This document shows positions 1-11,246 of a DNA stretch of 64,000 bases, one piece after another; the stretch's first letter is position 1; each line of letters starts with the position of its first letter. The stretch comes from Trifolium pratense (lineage: Eukaryota > Streptophyta > Magnoliopsida > Fabales > Fabaceae). The stretch is taken from assembly GCF_020283565.1 (NCBI RefSeq), contig NC_060065.1, forward strand, positions 19,506,866 to 19,570,865. The letters run 5' to 3'. Under the pieces are notes generated by a model. It saw only the letters and a list, made by a program, of their open reading frames with translations, was not told where the DNA came from and ran no database searches. Position numbers and translations under genes: made by a program.

Positions 1-955
1 CCGTCATGTGTTAGGTTTCGGTGCTTATTCAATTTGGCGATTAACAAATCGAGTACAGTAGCTGAAATGTTTTCTTTAGGGTGGGAGGCTGGTGGTGAAG
101 CTTGGGAGTGGCAGAGACAATTGTGAGTGTGGGAGGAGAAGTTTGTTGGGGGAGTGTCAGACTTTGCTCCATGACTTTCTTTTGCAGGCTCAGTCTCCAG
201 ATTTGTGGAAATGGCTGCCAGATCCTGACCAAGGATATTCAGTCAGAGGCGCTTATCATATCTTGACTACCCAGCAGGTTGACCCCTTTGATGAAGTTGC
301 ATACCTCATTTGGCACAAACAGGTCCCCTTAAAAATGTATATTTTTGCTTGGAGATTGCTACGAGATAGATTGCCAACAAAAGACAACTTGGTGACCTAA
401 GGTATCATTCCTATAGCAGCTCAGTCTTGTGTGGCCGGTTGTGGTGGCATGGAATCAGCTCAACATTTATTTTTCTCCTATGGTATCTTTGGCTCTCTTT
501 GGTCTTCAGTTAGGTCGTGGATTGACATATCCTCGGCAGATCCTAATCATATGACAAATCATTTTCTTCAGTTTATTCATTCATCAGGTGGCTCTCGGGC
601 GCGTCGTTCTTTTATGCAGCTTATTTGACTTCTATGTGCTTGGATTATTTGAAATAAAATGAATCACAGGTTATTCAGAAATACATAGAAGTATGTATCT
701 CAATTGCTGGACATGGACAAACTCCATTCGTACCGGTGGTTGAAGACAACAAATATTAATATACTTTCAAACTTTCATAGCTGGTGGTCGAACCTGTTTA
801 CTTGTTTGGGTTTCGATTAACTTTGTTTTTATGTTGTCTTACCGATTGTTGTATTTGTAAAACTTTTGTCATCTTTTTTGGCACATCTTGTGCTGAGGGG
901 ACTGTTGGTTTTGATTAATATATCTCATTTTTGCTTGTTCAAAAAAATAATAATT
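1..955 (+). pseudogene. Decayed LINE reverse transcriptase 3' end (zf-RVT region) with 3'UTR and A-rich tail
   Basis: The frame starting at position 92 reads as the zinc-binding C-terminal region of plant L1-type reverse transcriptases: a W-x-W...GYSVRGAY block, then WHKQVPLKMYIFAWRLL, a C-AGCG-ESAQHLFF finger, and a HSWWSNLFTCLG end. It stays in one frame to a natural TAA at 818-820 but is broken by stops at 398 (TAA), 626 (TGA), 647 (TGA) and 686 (TAG); two are at expected Trp codons. Bases 58-150 continue the protein in another frame, so there is also a frameshift. A T-rich 3'UTR and an A-rich end near 945-955 follow. The 5' part lies outside the window. This is a dead element; the family call rests on remembered motifs. 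Confidence 0.85.
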
Positions 956-2042
956 AGTGGACCCATTAAAAGTGGTCCCACTAATTTGTGGACCCCACTA
1001 ATCTTCACTTGTGTTGTGTCTATCTCGCTCTAATTGGAGAATAAATGGATGAATAACAAATGGAAGAAACTCAAACTCATATTAAGAAAAAATTGACATT
1101 TTTTTTTTGATACAAAAAAAAAAAAAATTGACATTTTAGATTCAACATGGAATTGATGTATCCAAACAATAATCAATAAAAATTCTTTAAACATATTTTC
1201 ATGAAACTTATTTCGAGAAAAACACAAAATAGTCATACTTCAAATTATTATATTTTATTTTTCTTAATAAATATAATTTTTTTTCCTTATGATACGGGAG
1301 AGACGAGTATTAATTATAAATTTTTGGCTAAATTTTTTCATGCCTCTTACTCAATTGAACACCTTAGCAAAACTTTTATCTCAAAATTAATCAATTGAAC
1401 ACTTTAGCAAAACTTTTCATTAACAAATTCATTTCTTCGATTATCTCGCATTACTCACTTATTCAATAGTTTGGGATAGACGTTGTCAATCCGGAATCGC
1501 TTCCGCAAGCAAACTCTTTTTTGAAAAACTGTCAAAAGTTAATACTACGACTTATTCATCCCCTCTCTAAGTCGTTTGCCATATGTCTACGATTTGAACT
1601 AACGAGCCAAACCGAGTTATTCATGAACTCAAATAGATTCAAGTTCGAGCTAGAATTTTTTTTTTGTATCGGTCTATTTGGTTGAGTTTTGAGCTGAAAA
1701 TGAACTAAACCTAACGAGTCGAACCGAACTATTCATGACTTCAAACGAGCCGAACTTGAGCTGAAAAAAGAGTTAATGTTAAACTCAATCCGAAATTTGA
1801 GTTAAACCAATTCTTATTGAGCTTAGACAAATTTGACTCGACTCGACTCAACTTATTGAACACTCCCTAAATTTATTAATTTATCTTGACAACACTAAAT
1901 TAAAGGAAAGTCTTACGTGATCGCAAACAATTAAACACATCAATCGATTATATTCAAGCTATTATATCTAAATCCAAGTCAGAAGATCAATCTATTAAAT
2001 TCAACAAAATTAAAACCAGAATCTTTTTTGACAAAGAAATCA
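956..2042. other. Gene-free AT-rich intergenic stretch with a degenerate repeat
   Basis: No coding region is supportable. Bases about 1600-1870 hold a decayed repeat built from variants of GAGCCGAACTTGAGC and ACTATTCATGAACTC, a pattern common in degenerate plant transposons. The remainder is unremarkable AT-rich DNA. Confidence 0.5.
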
Positions 2043-2053
2043 GATTTCTTATT

Positions 2054-2233
2054 ATTATTTTTTATTATAACCTCTGATTCCTAGGAAAAAGGGACCCTAG
2101 TAGTCTAGAGTTTGACCGCGAGGTAAGTAAAACCTGACCAAAAAATTGTTCCACCAGGCATCGAACCCGAGTTCTCCCAAAATTCATTATTTTTAGTGAA
2201 ACTCATTAACCACTTGAGCCCAATAACTTAGTT
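2054..2233 (-). mobile_element. tRNA-derived SINE
   Basis: On the minus strand there is a box A-like GGGCTCAAGTGGTTAATGAG, then a box B-like GGTTCGATGCC, and an AATAATAAG-type tail. It is flanked by an 11-bp duplication, GATTTCTTATT, at 2043-2053 and 2234-2244, as expected for target-primed retroposition. No protein is encoded. Confidence 0.7.
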
Positions 2234-2244
2234 GATTTCTTATT

Positions 2245-3065
2245 TGTTTTTGTCACAAAATCAGATTTCCTATCACTTGCTAGTATTAATTAATCCCGAA
2301 AAAGAAACCAATATTTTAGTGTTTTTCTATCACATAGAAATCTTACTTTTATTCAATCCATGACTTGGATATGAACCACTGTTAAATTTTTTAAGAGTTT
2401 GTCACCTATTTAAATTCAACAAGGTTTAACAGCTTAATCTCTATAATTGCGATAAGATAATACCTGATTAAAGCCACAAAACAAAAAAATCATGTTAGAT
2501 TTTTGTGACAGTTTGTCTCACAATGTTGTCCACCATATAGACATTTGAGATTAAACGACTAACAAAAAGTTAAGGAACCTAAATACTTCCCGCAAACAAC
2601 CAAAGAACCGACATGTAATGTGTAACAAGACTATCTCTATATTTTTTTGTCTTTTGTGTTAACCTCCTTTCCTAGCAAATGCTTGAAAATTTGAAGTTCT
2701 TAAAAAAATAAATAAAATCTGATTAAGAATTGTCAACTTAACTTAATCACATGGTTTGTCAACTTACCTTAATAAGAGATCAAATTATCAATCAAACTAT
2801 ATACAAATGGATAAGAACGAAACAAAAAAAAAAAATCTGCTGAACCACATAAAATTTATTATTGTATTATTATTCTATATATTGAAAGTTACATAGGGCC
2901 ATTGAACATAAATAACTTAATCAAATCATCTCAAAAGATCAAAGAAAATTACATTACAACAACACTGAATAATCCGCAACTAAACAACCTCATCATCAAA
3001 CTCTAAGAAATTACTCTCTCCACCGAACCAAATACATAAATAATTCAATGAATCTAAACAGATAA
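2245..3065. other. Gene-free intergenic DNA
   Basis: AT-rich sequence without a convincing ORF, RNA gene or terminal repeat. Nothing further was seen. Confidence 0.4.
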
Positions 3066-3074
3066 TATCTTTTT

Positions 3075-3251
3075 GGGTCTTGTTAACATGTGCCCTAAGG
3101 GCACATGATAAGATATACCAAAATAGAAATTAAACATTTAATGATACAAGAAATTAATGCTTCAAAAGTCAAAAATACACAAATTAGCATTTAATAATTT
3201 CTATTTTTACTTCCTTAACATGTGCCTTAAGGGCACAAGTTAACATTCTCC
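3075..3251. mobile_element. Mutator-type MITE with perfect 9-bp TSD
   Basis: A 177-bp element with inverted ends GGGTCTTGTTAAC and GGAGAATGTTAAC. Each end continues into a self-palindromic block around TGTGCCCTAAGGGCACA. The flanking duplication TATCTTTTT (3066-3074 and 3252-3260) is exactly 9 bp, typical of Mutator-like transposition. Confidence 0.8.
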
Positions 3252-3372
3252 TATCTTTTTACTTATATTTTAGACACGTTGGAATATAAAATTAAAAAAG
3301 AAAAAAGAAATGGAGTATTTAATTTACATTAAGATGTGGTTGAAAGTTAATATTAAAAATTAGAAATTGAAT

Positions 3373-3576
3373 CTACCTTGTGTTGTTGCATAGCAAACAA
3401 TTCAACATCCTAGACCAAGCTATCCTTAAACGAGGATAAATTGTGTTGCTATATGTTGTTGATTCTCTCATAACAGATTCCATGGTTTCTACAAAGAGAT
3501 TCAAGCTTCTAATTGGTGGAATATAAAGGGTTAAAGGAACAACAGAAAAAGCAACTGTGAAGAATAATTGCAACAT
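3373..3576 (-). CDS. Small 67-residue plant protein with N-terminal hydrophobic segment
   Basis: Complete ORF from ATG at 3576 to TAG at 3373. An upstream in-frame TTG was not used because ATG gives a clean hydrophobic N-terminus. Residues 1-20 are hydrophobic (MLQLFFTVAFSVVPLTLYIP), so a membrane anchor or signal-like segment is likely. A conserved-looking IPPIRSLNLFVETMESV block follows, then a basic C-terminus with C60 and C63. The layout matches a family of short plant proteins that I recall but cannot name; function is unknown. A TATA element lies about 180 bp upstream, which supports transcription. Neighbours are MITEs; the next gene starts 2.4 kb away on the same strand. Confidence 0.6.
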   Translation of the reverse strand: MLQLFFTVAFSVVPLTLYIPPIRSLNLFVETMESVMRESTTYSNTIYPRLRIAWSRMLNCLLCNNTR

Positions 3577-3753
3577 TTTTTTTCTTTCTTCCTTGTATGA
3601 AAGAGCTAGAGTCAATGATAAATTGAAGCTTTTATGATAAGAGGGTGTTTGGATTTTGGTTTTGGATCAACTTTGTGGATGTGAGAGAAGAGTCAATGAG
3701 ATGAAAAATGACTAGAAAAGAAAGTTGAAGAAAGAGAAAGTAGGATTTTGTGT

Positions 3754-3766
3754 TATATATATAAAG
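3754..3766 (-). promoter_or_regulatory. Probable TATA box of the 67-residue gene
   Basis: Minus-strand CTTTATATATATAAC lies about 180 bp upstream of the ATG at 3576, leaving room for a 5'UTR of about 150 bases. No other TATA-like element is closer. Confidence 0.45.
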
Positions 3767-3779
3767 GGCATTTAAGAAA

Positions 3780-4174
3780 ATACAACTAATACTGTTTTTT
3801 TTTTTTTTTTTTTGACTAATACTGGTTGTTGCGACTTGTGAGAGAAAGACACCTATCTAGCAGCAAGTTCTAGAAACTCAAAGAAAGAAGGAATACATAA
3901 ATTCATATTTATCCAAAAAAAGAAAAAAGGCAGAAACATAATTTTTAAATATATTAAAATTGTAAATATTTTTTAGTATTTTGTTTTTTTGTTAGAGACG
4001 TCGGCAATACCTTGATTTGGAACTAAGTTTATTTAGATGGGGTAAAATGGTCAAAACACGAGTTAATGAAGCCATTTTTTTTTTGAAGAGGATGAAGCCA
4101 TCTATTTATAAGTGATAAGCGAACTAAGTCTTGCCTCCAGCAGACTAATCAATACGTGCAACATCTTATACGAA
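3780..4174. other. Gene-free AT-rich intergenic DNA
   Basis: Contains a T17 homopolymer near 3797 and otherwise simple AT-rich sequence. Nothing coding was seen. Confidence 0.4.
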
Positions 4175-4375
4175 TTAAGATCCTCTCCATTTTTTATTCT
4201 ATTTATTTTTGTCATTATTTTTTTTTTGATTAATTGTCATTACTAATGTTTTGAAAATATAAATGCAATAATGTAATATTTTGTAGGTCCAAGTATTTAA
4301 TATATATTTGAAACATATTCAAAACTATAGTAATGGAGAGAAATAATGGAGAGAAAGAAAGGAAAGGATCCCAAA
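4175..4375. mobile_element. MITE of the GATCCTCTCCATT family
   Basis: Inverted ends AAGATCCTCTCCATT and TGGGATCCTTTCC, with further inverted similarity (TCTCCATTA). The same family occurs at 13106-13285, where it has a clear 10-bp duplication. The target duplication here is not clear. Confidence 0.55.
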
Positions 4376-4769
4376 TCATGTTATACCATGTCGATGTCCA
4401 ACCCCTGATTTCCATGTGGAACTTGTGGACCACAAAATGTGACATCTGTGTCACTTAGACATCCACAATGGTTTCAACTCTCAACTCCCAATACTCCACG
4501 TAATTTTCTCTTTCTTCCACCTATTCATTCAACATATATTCAACTTTTACTCTCTCCAATAGTTTTTTCATTCAACACTCTACTCCACCACTTTCTCTAC
4601 CCCACCACTTTTTATTTCATATTCTTATTTATATTTATATTTTTGTTTTTATGATTACATAAAATTACAATTATCGATTAAAATTAAATTAAAATAATCA
4701 ACACTTAACGATTTATTTTTTAGTTTTTTTTGTAATAAAAACAAAATTTATTTAAATAATTTATACGAT

Positions 4770-5262
4770 ACAAATCATCTTAGCTCATTACAATAGTCAG
4801 CAATTTGACCCCAATATGTTTCACCTTTCTGGTTTCTCCCGACAACATTGCTTGTTCCAAATTTGATTCACCCACTAATTAGCACCAAATTTTGTTCAGT
4901 GTTCCATGCTGGTTGCTGGTTTTTCTTGCTCTTAGGAGTTTTATCCTCATTAGCAATAGTTATTTGTGATGAAATTTTCGGAAATTCAGGTGCACCACGA
5001 CTCGGAACATTTTCATTCACCATTGGCATATAACCATTAAACGGGAGTGTTTGAGCTGGATTTCTCATCATAGATCCATAATATGGATGAAAGTTTGGAA
5101 CAGAGGATGACTGGTTGAAATTTGGTGCAAAACCAAAATTAGGTATGTTTTGGGAATGTTAGTTGGAAAATTGATTTGAATTTTAAAAATTGTTGGGATT
5201 TTGTTAATTGTTAGGATAATTAGAAGAATTTTGGCTTTTGAAATGATTATTGGGATCTATTT
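4770..5262 (-). pseudogene. Harbinger ORF1 (Myb/SANT-like DNA-binding protein) remnant
   Basis: Translated on minus, it starts with an Asn/Gln-rich leader (DPNNHFKSQNSSNYP) and passes through FAPNFNQSS and MMRNPAQTLPFNGYMP. It then enters the SANT-like block WNTEQNLVLISGW followed by VVGRNQKGETYWGQIADYCN. Three stops in the leader fall where neighbouring repeats have Gln (CAA to TAA), and the frame decays after 4770. In PIF/Harbinger transposons the ORF1 product binds the element ends and partners the transposase. This copy cannot make the full protein. Confidence 0.7.
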
Positions 5263-5412
5263 CACAAAAAAAAGACTAATATTTTAAGATTAACACTAAT
5301 AGAAAGATAATAATAATTTATCACCAAAAAAAAAAAGAAAGATAATAATAATTTCTACCAAAAAAAAAAATAATAATAAGATTAGTATAGTGAAAAAATA
5401 AAATAAAAATTC

Positions 5413-5456
5413 TGTGTCCAAATCAAATGAACCAAGTCTCTATTTATAGATAAAAA
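5413..5456 (-). promoter_or_regulatory. Core promoter of the Harbinger-like ORF1
   Basis: Minus-strand TCTATAAATAGAGACTTGG is followed by TTCATTTGATTTGGACACAG. A TATA box with a downstream conserved block lies about 150 bp ahead of the ORF1 leader. Nearly the same block recurs five times in the foldback element at 15142-16545. Confidence 0.55.
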
Positions 5457-6015
5457 AAATCATGAATTTTGCTTAAAAAAAATATTGCAACAAAATAATT
5501 AAGTTCAAAGTATTAAATGAATAAAAATCCAGCCAATCGCAGCCAGCAACGTGGCTGGATCTTATCACCAAGACCTTCTCTCTCCACGTGAATCTCCTTC
5601 CACTCTCCCTCTGCGACACGCGCCTGATTTCAACCGCAGGAAGCTTGCCGCGTGTCCCTCTTGCTCAATTTCAACTGTGTTGAGTTTTCTCAACATCTCT
5701 CTCTTCCATGTCATCTTCAACACCAACTTAAACAACCACTACACTACTTTTTACATGTTGAGAATGGTTTCAACACAACCATTGCTCACGGTCTTAAAAG
5801 AAATTTGCTTAGCACCTTTAATTTTGCTCGGCAAATTTGTTGATCATGTTCAAACTTTGACTTTTCTTCCGGTTAATATTAATAAAATAAACATTAATAG
5901 TCATTTTACAAATGTTAAAATTTCGAAGTCATAAACAATTGCCCATCTTATTGATTGACCATATCTCTAAACAAAACATAGATATAAAAGAATCAAATGA
6001 AAGTAAAATCCTAAG

Positions 6016-6997
6016 TTAATACATAGTGTAACCATCATCATAAGAAACATGCCAACCCTTTCTACAAGGAGGAGCATTCTCATCATATTCAGCACAACAA
6101 CTCCATCTTTTTCTCCAATTTGCACGCCCAGTATTTGGCCTATTATTATTCTCATTCCATTTGTATACAGTTACTCCTGATTTATCACTCCATTCTCCAT
6201 CAATTCCTTGGTGAGGTGGAGAAAATGAAAATAAACCTCTATCTCCTACAATTTTATTATAACTTGTTATTTATTGATCGATTTAGACATCAAATTTTTT
6301 GACTAGGTAGTGACCGCTTTAGCAACTTATATTTGAACAATTGGTCGCTAAATCAGTCTCTAAATTGGTCATAAATCATTTAGAGACCAATTGTAAAAAG
6401 TCTCCAAATTTTAGCGACTAATTTTTTGGTCGCTATTGTTAGCATGACGACTTTATACAAATTGGTTGCTAAATCGATCACTCCAGGTATCAAAAATTTT
6501 AAGTCTCTAAATTGGTCAATAGATGACAGTATTTTAGTGGCATGCATGCTATCCTATTAATTTAATTACTATTGATACTCACTCTTCATATAATTTTTTT
6601 TACACAAATATTTAATCATATTAGACTATGAAAATAATTGTATAAACATTTTATGATTCTATAACAAGATACAAAAATATATTAGAGTACATATATTGTA
6701 AACTCTTATCCTATTATATTATATAGTGTGTGGCTATAGAAAAAGGGAATATCAAATATGAATGCATATAAACATACCATTTGTATGACCATGGAAAGAG
6801 CAAGAAACTGGAGAATTATGTTGATTTGAATAAAGGATGTTGCATCTCAAACACCGTTTCTTTGTTTCAATATTTGACTTAGTTGTTTTGCTTTGGGACT
6901 GTGAGCAACACTTGACCTCTAAAGTTGTGCCATGAACATTGGATGTATGTGACTTGAAGAAAATAAGGTTTTGAGAGAAACTAACTGCAAAAACCAT
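6016..6997 (-). CDS. Two-exon gene for a 149-residue Cys/His-rich, CHORD-like protein
   Basis: Exon 1 is 6997-6778 (ATG at 6997; donor G|GTATGT). Exon 2 is 6245-6016 (acceptor TTGTAG|GAG; stop TAA at 6016-6018). Joining gives 450 bp in frame. The N-terminus (MVFAVSFSQNLIFF) could be an organelle-targeting or hydrophobic leader. The mature part has C49-x2-C52, C66-x2-H69, then after an SPPHQGIDGEWSD linker W121-S-C123-C124, C134 and H138. This C-C-C-H-CC-C-H order is that of CHORD zinc domains, with altered spacing and a WSCC motif. The run of conserved-looking sequence across a precise splice junction argues for a real gene. Function is unknown. The 532-bp intron contains repeat DNA. Confidence 0.7.
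6300..6545. repeat. Repeat-rich intron insert with TTGGTCGCTAAAT motifs
   Basis: Within the intron of the 149-residue gene, short motifs such as TTGGTCGCTAAAT, TTTAGCGAC and GAGACCAATT occur several times in both orientations. Clusters like this are typical of CACTA subterminal regions, but no clear CACTA ends were found. Confidence 0.35.
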
Positions 6998-8307
6998 TCA
7001 GATAGTCCTTTTTATTTTACTTTAGATGATGATATGAGAAATGAGAAAGGAGCAGTGACAAAAGTTCTCTTGAGGGAGTAAAAAAAAGAATGATGATAAT
7101 GTTGGATTCTTGTCAATTGTAATAGAAAAATGACATCACAATAGATATTATTAAAAAAATTATAAAAAATAGATTATTGGGTTGGAACTTGAAAATCATT
7201 GAAATAGATTTGGCGTCTTTCTTTATTGTGCTTCCAATAAAAATTGGTTCAACTTAAAATTTGACACATTATTTTTTTAGTTTGAGATTGACTTGAATTA
7301 AGTTCCAGAACAACTCGATTTAGCTCGTTAGCTCAAATTGCATAAATTAAAAGTCAATTTTTTATTAGATCTTTAGCCTTTTTATAGATAGAGTAGTCAT
7401 TGGAAACTCACGCACACAAGTGAAAGATCGTTGGACTTCGATTTGACCTAATAATTTCAACATTTTTACTGAGCTAAGATTTGTTCACAATCTTTAGCCA
7501 TTTAGATTATTCGTAGCAATTTTAAGGTATGAAAACTTTATAGTTTTTTTTAGATAAAATTAGTTGTAATTATGCTTCAAATATTTATTAGATAAAATTT
7601 TTATTCTGGTTTGTTTTATTAGTCTTTCATATTGGGCCGAAACCCTGTCGTCACTTAAATTTCTGCACACACTCCTCTTTTACTTAAATGCACCCTTTCT
7701 TTGACTAACCAAATTTCTCTTATCTTTATATATATTCCTAGTGTTAACATATATCAAGTGTAAGTTAAGTCTCGCATTGGTGGAAAGAGTTGAAGTTGAA
7801 TGACATATATAAGTGAAAAGCTCTTAAACTTAATTGTGGTTGCTCTTAGCATAATGTATTGATCCAACCCAATAAAGCTCTCATACCAGGAAAAGGAGAT
7901 GATGGCAAAGGGAAGAACGATGATATTTGGTGATGTCAAAAAAGAGAAGTAAATGTGTAGCAAAAACAATTTACTTAAAGAACAGTGATCAATTAGGTAG
8001 CAAGAGATTTATTCCACCATATAGTAATCAAAATGTGAATATGTATTTTAATCAAGAGTAAAAAAAGTAACTCATGAACAATAAATAGATAGAATAAAAA
8101 ATAGAATATCTCACCAAAATTCAAATCAAACAAAATGAAATTCAATATGACAGATACTTTGCCTGCCATTCAAAAATTTGCCTAAAAATAAAGAAACTTC
8201 TGATCCAAAATGGGATCATTGAGTACAATTATTTCAATAAAATTTTCCGCGATACTTATGGTCAATTCTCAAAACTAAATATTTTCATCAATATCCAAAA
8301 CAAAAAT
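6998..8307. other. Intergenic region between the 149-residue gene and the ADP/ATP carrier
   Basis: AT-rich. It contains the upstream region of the 149-residue gene and the 3' flank of the carrier gene. No additional ORF is convincing; the 71-codon minus-strand frame at 7754-7969 has no recognisable features. Confidence 0.4.
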
Positions 8308-9995
8308 TTAAGCGCCACCAGATCCGTACTTCTTTCCGAGCATTATGACCTGTAACTTGTCGTAACCAGCAAGCACACCAGCACCAGCAACAGCACGGAG
8401 AATGTTAGCACCAGCTCCCTTAAACAATGACTTAGCACCCTCATTCTTGAGGATTTGGTTGAATGCATCCAAGGAGCTCTTGTACTTGACGGCTTCACCA
8501 GATGTCATCATCATTCTTCTTCTGACAGTGTCAATTGGGTAAGATGCTAGACCTGCACCATTGGTGATGAGCCATCCAAGTCCAAAACTAGCGAAAAAGC
8601 TATCCTGCAATGTTCAAGAGACAAGGCAAAATAGAAATAGCTATCAGCAAATGATTCAATTCAAAGCCATTAAGGAAAAAATCAGATGCAAAGGCCATGT
8701 TTGGATAAACAGCTTAAGTGCTTATAGCATAAACACATATCATAAAAGTACTTATGTATAATCTATTTATAAACTATAAGTCGTTTTCATAGGTTATCAT
8801 GGAGAGCTTATGGAAAGAAGTTGAAAACAGTTTATAGACATGTTATAAGTTGTTTTCATAAGCTCTCCTCAATAGTCTCACAAATGCTCGTGACAATAGA
8901 TAAGCTCAAATAATTCATCTTAGACAAGACATAAGTAACAACAATATTAATGTGAATAATAATACATATCAACACACTTAAGTTAGTCAAACTAAAAGAA
9001 TTTTGTAAAATAATGACACAGAAGATGAGCAATGTTAACCTGCAATGATCCAGTTAGGAGAACTGGCTTCAAGGAATCATACATTCCGAAGTAGAGACCG
9101 CGATACACAATGATTCCAACACAAGAAATGTTGAAACCACGGTAAAGTCCAGCAATACCATCAGTTGCCAATGTCTTCTTATAGACATCAATAAGACCGT
9201 TGAATTGTCTTCCGCCTGCACCCTTCTTTGCAGCCTTTGCATCATTTGCCAAACGGGTACGAGCATAGTCGAGGGAGTAGACAAAGAAAAGGGATGAAGC
9301 ACCAGCAGCACCTCCTGAAGCCAAGTTACCAGCAAACCATTTCCAGTAACCATCCTTGTCCTTCTTGAAGTTGAAAAGCCTCTTGAAGTAGTCCTTGAAT
9401 GCAAAGTTCAAAGCCTAGTAGAACATGAATTGCAAAGTTAGCATCGCTAACCATTATTTGACAACACTTCATACTATGTAGTTCAAATTCTGCTATGCTA
9501 TTTGAGCACACTAAAAAATCAAAAGGGAGAAACAATAGAACTAACCTGAGTGGGGAAATAACGGATGACATTTGCGGTGTTACCTCTCCATAGAGAAACA
9601 ACACCTTCATCAGCCATTGTTCGCTTAAAACAGTCACCAATTCCCTTGTAGGGTTCAGAAAGTCTACCAGCTTTAATCATCTCATCTTGGTTCTGGATCA
9701 AAAGCTTAATTCTTTCAATAGGAGCAGCAGCGGTTTTAGACACAGCAGCTGAAACTCCTCCCATGAGAAAGTCGACAACGAAGTTTCCTTTCTCAGCAGG
9801 AGCGGCAACAAAGATTGGGGAGGCTGTTGTTGCAATAGTAGAAAAGTCAGTCGCTGTTGATCTACATGCCGGCATCATTGGATACTGCAATGCAGGGTTG
9901 GAGTAATTTCCAAATGACCTGCTTTGGTACATAGAAAGACCGGTCTGGCGTGCAACATTCTCAATGATTCTAGGGCGCTGAACTTGATCAACCAT
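8308..9995 (-). CDS. AAC: Mitochondrial ADP/ATP carrier (adenine nucleotide translocator)
   Basis: Three coding exons: 9995-9546, 9414-9040 and 8604-8308 (stop TAA 8308-8310), all GT-AG and phase 0, encoding 373 residues. The protein exchanges cytosolic ADP for matrix ATP across the inner mitochondrial membrane. Residues 1-75 are the plant-type N-terminal extension. Three mitochondrial-carrier repeats follow, with signatures P92-IERIK, S197-LDYAR and P298-IDTVR. The RRRMMM hallmark of ADP/ATP carriers is at 303-308. The ATG at 9995 was chosen because it follows a 5'UTR acceptor and begins the family-typical MVDQVQRPR. Length is close to other plant members (about 380). No lesions were seen. 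Which paralogue it is cannot be told. Confidence 0.95.
8690..8895. mobile_element. MITE-like insert in ADP/ATP carrier intron 2
   Basis: Starts GGCCATGTTTGGATAAACAG and is rich in AAGCTTAT/ATAAGCTT-type words, including two inverted ACTTATA blocks, as in legume Tourist/hAT MITEs. The right end and target duplication are not clear. Confidence 0.35.
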
Positions 9996-10005
9996 GGTGA
10001 CTTTC

Positions 10006-11032
10006 CTGAACAATCCAAATTACACAATGTCATATAAGGTTCATAGATTAAGGAATGTGATCTAACAATAACGGACAGAAAAACATAGCTAATATCTTAA
10101 CAAGCAATGTGGCATATGCAATTATTTAGGTCATAAAAAATCAGCAAAAACCTAACAATTTTAGAGGCATGTCTATGGCTTAGTAAAACAAACAACATAT
10201 ATAAGTTGAAAACTCTATAGCACCAACACATCTGATCGAAGGCGTGTAGGTGTCCAACACATATCAGTGTTGGACGCCAACACGACACCAACAATGATTA
10301 CATTCAATTAATTCATTTTCTCAAATTATTGATTACATACAGATGCACTCAGAATTCAAGTTTGAAAATTATTCAAGAAAACATGGACAGATCAAGACAC
10401 TATAACAATTGATCTATGGTGCAATTCAAAAATTCAGAAAATGAAATCTCAAATACCATTCATTATCCTACACATTAAACAGTAAATCACAGATCACAAA
10501 TAATAAATAAACTTAAATCTACAATCACCAACACAATTTCAAAATCAATCATAACTTGAACAAAACATAACACCAACAAAATTTCAAAATCGATCATAAC
10601 TTGAACAAAACATAATAATGAAAAATGATTTTTTTTTTACAAACATGATTATTTGCAGAATCTGATCTGATCTCACAAACGAAATCTAAACAAATATGAA
10701 TAATATATCAAGATCTAATCTACACTAATGAATCACCACTTTTCATATTAAAAAAAACACACACAAAAAAAAAAACCAGTTATTGAATTTACGTAAGATC
10801 AATGAAAAAGTGAAAAAGAAAATAACTTTTCACAACCAAATTGATAAAAAATGAATAATAAGAAATTAATCTTACAGATCAAGCGAGAATTCAATGAAAC
10901 AGTATGAAGAATAAAGTAAAAAAATGAAACAAAAGAAGAAGAAAAGGAAAAACAAAAAAACAAAAACCTGATGAGTAAACAAAAGTAGGAAGAATAGAAT
11001 GAAAATGAAGAGTAGTAGGTTTAGATATTAAC
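10006..11032 (-). other. 5'UTR intron of the ADP/ATP carrier gene
   Basis: The acceptor TTGTTCAG|GAAAGTCACC ends 10 bases before the ATG. A donor CTAG|GTTAAT lies at 11033/11032; a second possible donor is ATCAG|GTTTTTG near 10968. The roughly 1-kb interval is AT-rich with no ORF. Leader introns are common in highly expressed plant housekeeping genes. The donor choice is inference. Confidence 0.55.
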
Positions 11033-11135
11033 CTAGAAAAATGAGTGTTGGTGGCTGCGCGAAATTGTTGGAGAATGAAATGGTGCCTCACTCACCGCAA
11101 AGCCAAGTCAAGTGCTTTGGGTATTCAAAGGCTGG

Positions 11136-11145
11136 CCTTTTATAG
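11136..11145 (-). promoter_or_regulatory. TATA box of the ADP/ATP carrier gene
   Basis: Minus-strand CTATAAAAGG lies about 105 bp before the predicted leader donor and predicts a start near 11110. A G-box core CACGTG is at 11204-11209, about 60 bp further upstream. Confidence 0.6.
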
Positions 11146-11246
11146 GTGAATCAAATCAACCCACTAAAAGGGGTAGTGGTTACTTTCACTAATCATACAC
11201 TGACACGTGGGTTCAATAATAAAACGTTTTTATTATTTGTGTAAAA

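Larger units (their letters stand above)
4458..5793 (-). mobile_element. Non-autonomous PIF/Harbinger-like element carrying only a dead ORF1
   Basis: Inverted ends GACATCCACAATGGTT and GACCGTGAGCAATGGTT are flanked by TTA on both sides (4455-4457 and 5794-5796), the classic PIF/Harbinger target. The 1336-bp interior carries, on the minus strand, a decayed Myb/SANT-like ORF1 and its TATA promoter. No DDE transposase frame is present, so it would depend on transposase supplied elsewhere. Confidence 0.75.

Noticed and set aside
5551..5934. 127-codon plus frame
   Set aside because: Crosses the right end and TTA duplication of the Harbinger-like element; no domain.
7754..7969. 71-codon minus frame upstream of the carrier 3' end
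   Set aside because: Low-complexity hydrophobic composition and no family resemblance.
9069..9404. 111-codon minus frame over carrier exon 2
   Set aside because: Shadow frame of the ADP/ATP carrier exon.
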